Assembly: GCA_003542955.1 (NCBI GenBank)
Contig: DPJP01000143.1
Span: 1-6,903 of the forward strand
DNA from: Armatimonadota bacterium
Lineage (GTDB): Bacteria > Armatimonadota > Zipacnadia > Zipacnadales > UBA11051
Direction: 5' to 3'
Length of the DNA stretch: 6,903 nucleotides
The notes under the pieces are model-generated. The model saw only the letters and a list, made by a program, of their open reading frames with translations, did not search any database and had not been told where the DNA came from. Each line of letters begins with the position of its first letter. Positions within the stretch are counted from its first letter, which is position 1. The position numbers were made by a program, and so were the translations under genes. Shown piece after piece: positions 1 through 4,019 of this stretch.

Positions 1-385
1 CGGCAGCGGCATACTCCCACTGTGCCTCAGTTGGCAGCGAGTAGCCGTGCTGGGCGCAGTAGGCCGTCGCCCCGTGCCACGTGACCGTCACCACGGGGTA
101 CTGCCCGAGTTGCGCCTTGGCCTGGTAGGAGGCCCCAACCTGCTCAATCTGGCAGTACTCTGAGCTAACGTCGAGCCACTGGGACACGTCAGCAGGCTGC
201 GCCATGGTGAGGAACGCCGCATAGCGGTCGTTGGTCACTTCGCACTTGCCGAGCCAGAAGCCATCGAGCGTGACCTGGTGCACCGGCTGTTGGTCGATGT
301 AGCCCTCGGTGCTCCCCATCATGAAGCTGCCGCCCGGTACCCACACGAGCGTCTGGCCGTCAGGGCCTGTCGTCTCATCGCCGGG
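1..385 (-). repeat. FGE-like module coding DNA, truncated copy
   Basis: This encodes the N-terminal part of an FGE-like domain homologous to that encoded at 2525-3229. The shared start is PGDETTGPDGQTLVWVP here and PGEEMTGADGQTLVWVP in the other copy. At the DNA level 9-28 is identical to 2913-2932, covering the EAQWEYA motif. The stretch between the FWLGKCEVTN motif and the LPTEAQWEYA motif is much more divergent. The module's end lies outside the window. Confidence 0.85.
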
Positions 386-2389
386 ATCGCCGCCTCCGCC
401 CGTCACCGTCACCGTGACGGAACTCGTAGCCTGTCCGCCCGGGCCCCCGACCGTGATCGTGTATGTCGTGGTCGCCGTCGGCGTCACGAGCTGCGAGCCG
501 GTGACACTGTCCTCCGGCGCTCCGAAGTTCGATGAGACGACGAATGTGGCATTGGTCGACGTCCAGCGCAGTGTCGTGCTCTGACCGCGAGTGATACTTG
601 TGGCGTCCGCCGTCAGGTTCACCGTCGGCGCCGCCGGCCCCGTCACCGTGATCGTCGCGTGGCCCCGGCTCTCCGCGGGCAGAGACTGGGGCAGCGTGAA
701 GCCCAGTCCCCAACTGAAAAGTGACGTCGGCTTCCAGCGGTAGGCATTCAGCTCGACATCGGCATCACCCGCGCCGATGCCCGCAAAGATGAAGTCGGCG
801 AGGCTGAAGTTGACGCGACCGGTCGGCGAGACGCTGATCGGGTCGAAGAGCGTAATGGCGCCTACCGGCACGCCTGCGCGCTCCAGGTCGTTGTTCAGCG
901 CGTGCCCGTCCCAGAACGGCGAGGCCGACTGCAGAAGCGCCACAAGCACGAGGTCGACGGCGGTCACGCGGTACAGGGACATATCAACGGGCACCTGGGT
1001 GTCCAGGCTCCGGCGCAGGCCCTGCAGCCGGCTCGTAGACCATATGCTCAGTTCGTGCAGGCCGATGTCCGCGAGCATGTTGCACACGCGTGTGATGATC
1101 TCATCACTGATGCCGGTCGCGTCCTCCCATATCGGCATGAGCAGCGCCACCGTCACGCGAACGGTGCCGGTGACGAAGTCTCTCTGGGGGGCGAACGTGC
1201 CTGTCACCGGCGGGCTGTGCGAGTCGCCGACCAGCAGCCCGAAGCTCGACATCTGCAGCGCCTCGAGGTCGGTCGGGATGACCATGTTGATGATCTCGGC
1301 AATCAAGTTCACGCCGACATCGATGGCGTGCACGATGGCCGCAATGGGCAGGCCGATACCGGTGGCCGCGGCGACCAGCTTGACGACGCCGAGCACTCTG
1401 TGCACATCTGCCATCAGCCCGCAGAGGGTGTCGAGCTTCCAGTAGATGTAGTGAGTGGCGTAGTTGGCCGACTGCGCCGGGGCAGGCGCGCCAGCGCCGC
1501 TGATGATCACGCCCACGTCACCCGTGTCGCTGATGGCGCCGAGCTGCTCGAGGATGTCGATGACGGCATACTCCTGCAGCAGCGCCTCGAGCAGCTCTAT
1601 CTCGTCGCTCTGCAGGCCATTGATCTCTTGGGCAATCTTGCCGAAAATGGCGTTGATCTCACTATCCACGGCCGCAATGTCCGGGGCATCGCCGGCGTCC
1701 ACCCACGCCATCTGCTGGAGTGCCTGCAGCGTGAAGGCCGAAGTGCGCAGGCAGTTGGTCTCGACGCATGATGCCAACCCATCATAGGAGAGCACCGGCT
1801 CAGCCAGGGCGTTGACCGTAAATGGAATGGAGCGGGTCGATTCGCCGCCGACGTGTACGGTGACGTTGCGGCTGCCGCCGTAGATTGTGCCGACGAAGGG
1901 CACCAGCACGCGGATGCTGGTCCCTGCCAGTTCGAGAATCGGGGCCTGAGAGCCGCCGAACAGCACCTGAGTGAGGGAGCCCTCCGCCTTGAAGCCCGAG
2001 CCCGACAGCACAATCTCGTCGCCGGGCCTGCCGGACTCAGCGGAGATCGAGTAGAGCACCAGCCCGACGCTGCCGATCGGCCATTGCTCAAGCCCGACAA
2101 GGCAGCGCAGCACCAGGATGGCGTCGGCGACGCCGGTGCTGCCGTTCTGGTCGGAATCGGCGAGAGGATCATCGGCGTCGAGGCCGACAACGATGCGGAG
2201 GATGCCGACGGCGTCGGCGACATCGGGCGTGCCGGAGCCGTTGAGGTCGCCGAGCAGGCCATCCTGCGCCGAGCCGACCTCCAGACCTGCGGGAGTGATA
2301 TCATCATTGCCGCCGTGGCAGCCGGGAAGGCTCAAGAGAGCAACGGCAGCCGAGACCAGTAGCCATCGGGATGGCAAGGGCCGACGCAT
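1..2389 (-). CDS. Modular lipoprotein: dockerin-like repeats, TIG, unknown helical region, Ig-like domain, FGE-like domain (3' end outside window)
   Basis: Reading from ATG at 2389 gives 796 uninterrupted codons running off the window edge. Residues 1-24 are a lipoprotein signal (MRRP n-region, hydrophobic core, LPGC lipobox, lipidated Cys24). Residues 47-100 hold two dockerin-type calcium loops, DLNGSGTPDVAD and DSDQNGSTGVAD. Residues ~112-192 are IPT/TIG-like (SGRPGDEIVLSGSGF). Residues ~205-580 match no family I recognise; they are mostly helical, with a hydrophobic stretch at 332-371. Residues ~588-663 are an Ig-like fold (LRWTSTNA, TTTYTITV, GPGGQA). From ~669 an FGE/SUMF1-like domain begins (GQTLVWVPGGSFMMGS, FWLGKCEVTN, LPTEAQWEYAA), cut by the window before its GNVWEW and C-terminal motifs. 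An in-frame ATG at 2428 is possible, but 2389 has the better Shine-Dalgarno and starts next to the signal peptide. Surface or periplasmic anchoring is inferred; no enzymatic role is shown. Confidence 0.9.
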   Translation of the reverse strand, partial: MRRPLPSRWLLVSAAVALLSLPGCHGGNDDITPAGLEVGSAQDGLLGDLNGSGTPDVADAVGILRIVVGLDADDPLADSDQNGSTGVADAILVLRCLVGLEQWPIGSVGLVLYSISAESGRPGDEIVLSGSGFKAEGSLTQVLFGGSQAPILELAGTSIRVLVPFVGTIYGGSRNVTVHVGGESTRSIPFTVNALAEPVLSYDGLASCVETNCLRTSAFTLQALQQMAWVDAGDAPDIAAVDSEINAIFGKIAQEINGLQSDEIELLEALLQEYAVIDILEQLGAISDTGDVGVIISGAGAPAPAQSANYATHYIYWKLDTLCGLMADVHRVLGVVKLVAAATGIGLPIAAIVHAIDVGVNLIAEIINMVIPTDLEALQMSSFGLLVGDSHSPPVTGTFAPQRDFVTGTVRVTVALLMPIWEDATGISDEIITRVCNMLADIGLHELSIWSTSRLQGLRRSLDTQVPVDMSLYRVTAVDLVLVALLQSASPFWDGHALNNDLERAGVPVGAITLFDPISVSPTGRVNFSLADFIFAGIGAGDADVELNAYRWKPTSLFSWGLGFTLPQSLPAESRGHATITVTGPAAPTVNLTADATSITRGQSTTLRWTSTNATFVVSSNFGAPEDSVTGSQLVTPTATTTYTITVGGPGGQATSSVTVTVTGGGGDPGDETTGPDGQTLVWVPGGSFMMGSTEGYIDQQPVHQVTLDGFWLGKCEVTNDRYAAFLTMAQPADVSQWLDVSSEYCQIEQVGASYQAKAQLGQYPVVTVTWHGATAYCAQHGYSLPTEAQWEYAAA
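401..2251 (-). repeat. Paralogous block, copy 1 (dockerin to Ig-like)
   Basis: This encodes residues 47-663 of the gene starting at 2389 and aligns nearly collinearly with 5046-6902. Hand comparison gives 48 of 54 identical residues over the dockerin pair and 62 of 76 over the Ig-like domain, with clearly lower similarity (roughly half) in the helical middle. Homology stops abruptly at the end of the Ig-like domain, in a glycine-rich linker. Confidence 0.9.
2094..2153 (-). repeat. Near-identical dockerin-coding DNA, copy 1
   Basis: Sixty bases matching 6745-6804 with a single mismatch (2132 against 6783), including 38 consecutive identical bases. They encode most of the second dockerin-like repeat and its following helix. 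The adjoining part to 2252 matches 6903 less tightly, with about 16 differences in the last 92 bases. Confidence 0.92.
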
Positions 2390-2524
2390 TCGACGTACCC
2401 CCTCACCGCACTCAACGCGCCGGTGCATGTTCGACAGGGCGAGCACATGTCCTTCTGCGCTGACGACAGCCAGGCTAGGGCGCCTGCCGGAATGTGGCTG
2501 AGTTGTCCTGTGCGAATGCGCGGA
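2390..2524 (-). other. Intergenic spacer between two lipoprotein genes
   Basis: This 135-base gap separates the stop of the 480-residue lipoprotein gene from the start of the next gene. It holds a ribosome binding site but no convincing sigma-70 promoter and no hairpin followed by a T run. A weak inverted repeat (CAGCCA at 2467-2472, TGGCTG at 2495-2500) has a 22-base loop. The spacing allows either read-through in one transcript or an unrecognised promoter. Confidence 0.5.
2398..2404 (-). promoter_or_regulatory. Ribosome binding site of the dockerin/FGE lipoprotein gene
   Basis: On the minus strand GAGGGGG lies 8 bases upstream of the ATG at 2389. This purine run supports 2389 as the start over the in-frame ATG at 2428, which has no comparable purine run close upstream. 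Confidence 0.6.
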
Positions 2525-3229
2525 TCAGGGCCGTCCGGCGGCCGTTGTGACCCGGAACCCGAAGGTCCTGTCCGCGGTTGATGCGAAGTGAACGCCGCGG
2601 GTGGCGGCGCGGCAGTAGTACTGGGCGTCGCTATTGAAGCACGAGCCGCCGCGCAGCACCTGGTATCCGCCGCTGTCCGGCCCCGGTGGGTTTACGCGCG
2701 GGCTCGCCTGGTAGTAGTTCTCGTCATACAGGTCCGCGCACCACTCCCATACATTGCCTGCCATGTCCAGGGCGCCACACCAGCTCGCGCCGGCCGGGAA
2801 GCTGCCCACTGGGAGGGGCCCGCCGCCGGGGCCCGTGTTGCCATAGTTGCAGCACTTCTGCGTGTCCCACACATCGCCCCATGGGTATTCGGGCACGGTG
2901 GGCCCCCGGGCTGCATACTCCCACTGTGCCTCCGTCGGCAGCATGTAGCCGTAGTGGCCGCAATAGGCCTGTGCGTCATCCCAACTGACGTAGCGTATCG
3001 GCTGCTCATCGTCTTCGTTGCTGTCACCGGGGAACGGCCGCCCCGTGGCATCGCAGAACGCGCGATACTGGGCGTTGGTCACTTCACACTGACCGATCCA
3101 GAAGCCATCCAGAGCCACCTGGTGAACCGGCTGCTCGTCAGGAGCGCCCTCGTCACTCCCCATCATGAAGCCGCCCGTGGGCACCCATACGAGTGTCTGG
3201 CCGTCGGCCCCGGTCATCTCCTCGCCCGG
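2525..3229 (-). repeat. FGE-like module coding DNA, full copy
   Basis: This is the complete FGE-like module at the end of the 480-residue lipoprotein gene. It is the only full copy in the window and serves as reference for the truncated copy at 1-385. Confidence 0.85.
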
Positions 3230-3967
3230 GGCGCACCGGCCGCAGACTCCCACGACCCCGATGCCGGACTTGCGCTCCCCCTCGGCGGAGGCCGTCTCCG
3301 TCGCTCGCACCACGGCCGTGCCGTCGGCAAGCCCGGTCACAACGCCACCCTCCTCGATCGAGGCGGCGGCGCCCTCCGTGATCCCCCACGTGAAGCCGCC
3401 TGTCGCGGGTACGAGCACTGTCTCCCCATCTGCATTCATCGCGGTTGCGGTGAGCGTCAGCGTGTCCCCAACCGCGACGGAACTCGGATTGGGGGATATC
3501 CGCACTGATGCGATGGTTGATTGGAGGATCAACGGCCACTCATTGTATTCGTTCGCCAGGACTGTCACGCCGAGCTCGGCGCTCGCCTGCGCTACGCCCT
3601 GCCCATCGGCCAGCGGGTAGGCGCCGGCGCGCAGCAGCGCATCGCCGGCGGGGACGCCATCCGCGATCGCATGCGTTTCGGGCCGGTTGATGGTGACCGT
3701 CCGCGGCGCCTGCTCCAAGTCGTCCGGGATGATCTCGACCGTGATGGAGTTGCTCGCGAGGGGGATGAGTTCAGTGCCCACCCCCTCCGGACGTGCCGGC
3801 CATCGCACGGTCACGCCGAACGAGCCGGTCTCGTGCGCGACCTCGGGCTGCTGCTGCTCTGTGGATCCGCAGCCCGCCAGGCAGATGACCACCCACGCGA
3901 GTGCGAGAAGTGCCATGGCCCGCTGCGCAAGCCTGTCGCCTCTGCGCCGTCTCCCCGCTTTTGCCAT
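2525..3967 (-). CDS. Lipoprotein with Big_2-like domain and FGE/SUMF1-like domain
   Basis: Complete 480-residue gene. Residues 1-33 form a lipoprotein signal: a basic n-region (RRRR at 6-9), a hydrophobic core, and LAGC with Cys33 as the lipidation site. Residues ~47-150 are a beta-rich domain (GVTVRWPAR, LIPLASNSITVEI) that I cannot assign firmly. Residues ~152-225 fit a bacterial Ig-like Big_2 domain (VRISPNPSSVAVGDTLTLTA, GVVTGLADGTAVV). Residues ~247-475 are a full-length FGE-sulfatase/SUMF1-like domain: GQTLVWVPTGGFMMGS, IGQCEVTN, LPTEAQWEYAARG, DMAGNVWEWC, LRGGS, FGFRV. True FGE uses two cysteines shortly after GGS (Cys336 and Cys341 in human). Here the segment reads GGSCFNSDAQYYCRAATR, and my alignment puts Asn at the first position and a non-Cys at the second. 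Formylglycine generation is therefore unlikely, and a structural or ligand-binding role is inferred. The start 52 bases after the preceding gene suggests co-transcription. Confidence 0.95.
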   Translation of the reverse strand: MAKAGRRRRGDRLAQRAMALLALAWVVICLAGCGSTEQQQPEVAHETGSFGVTVRWPARPEGVGTELIPLASNSITVEIIPDDLEQAPRTVTINRPETHAIADGVPAGDALLRAGAYPLADGQGVAQASAELGVTVLANEYNEWPLILQSTIASVRISPNPSSVAVGDTLTLTATAMNADGETVLVPATGGFTWGITEGAAASIEEGGVVTGLADGTAVVRATETASAEGERKSGIGVVGVCGRCAPGEEMTGADGQTLVWVPTGGFMMGSDEGAPDEQPVHQVALDGFWIGQCEVTNAQYRAFCDATGRPFPGDSNEDDEQPIRYVSWDDAQAYCGHYGYMLPTEAQWEYAARGPTVPEYPWGDVWDTQKCCNYGNTGPGGGPLPVGSFPAGASWCGALDMAGNVWEWCADLYDENYYQASPRVNPPGPDSGGYQVLRGGSCFNSDAQYYCRAATRGVHFASTADRTFGFRVTTAAGRP

Positions 3968-3976
3968 CTGCGTGGA

Positions 3977-3986
3977 CCCTTCCCTT
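3977..3986 (-). promoter_or_regulatory. Ribosome binding site of the 480-residue lipoprotein gene
   Basis: On the minus strand AAGGGAAGGG ends 9 bases before the ATG at 3967, inside the 52-base gap after the upstream gene. No promoter is evident in that gap, so translation from a shared mRNA is the simplest reading. Confidence 0.65.
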
Positions 3987-4019
3987 CAGGAGAGCCGAGA
4001 CCGCCGCCGTCTGTACCGC

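Noticed and set aside
902..1771. Plus-strand open frame of 289 codons, and similar long plus-strand frames at 2588-3508 and 5307-5906
   Set aside because: They lie antisense within the confidently coding minus-strand genes. Their products are rich in Arg, His, Ala and Gly with no recognisable domain, as expected for shadow frames in GC-rich DNA.
2094..2153. Insertion sequence or attachment site as the source of the 60-base direct repeat
   Set aside because: The repeat encodes the same in-frame dockerin segment in two paralogous genes, and no transposase, integrase or terminal inverted repeats are present.
1597..2307. Minus-strand open frame of 236 codons in another frame
   Set aside because: It overlaps the dockerin/TIG coding region of the real gene and has a low-complexity Ser/Ala/Arg/Pro composition without domain motifs.
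2467..2500. Intrinsic terminator between the 480-residue lipoprotein gene and the next gene
   Set aside because: The stem is only six base pairs with a 22-base loop and no downstream T run, so it is not convincing.
2525..2680. Variable region of a diversity-generating retroelement
   Set aside because: FGE/C-type-lectin folds can be retroelement targets, but this C-terminus is not enriched in AAC/AAT codons. There is no second near-copy that could be a template repeat and no reverse transcriptase in the window.
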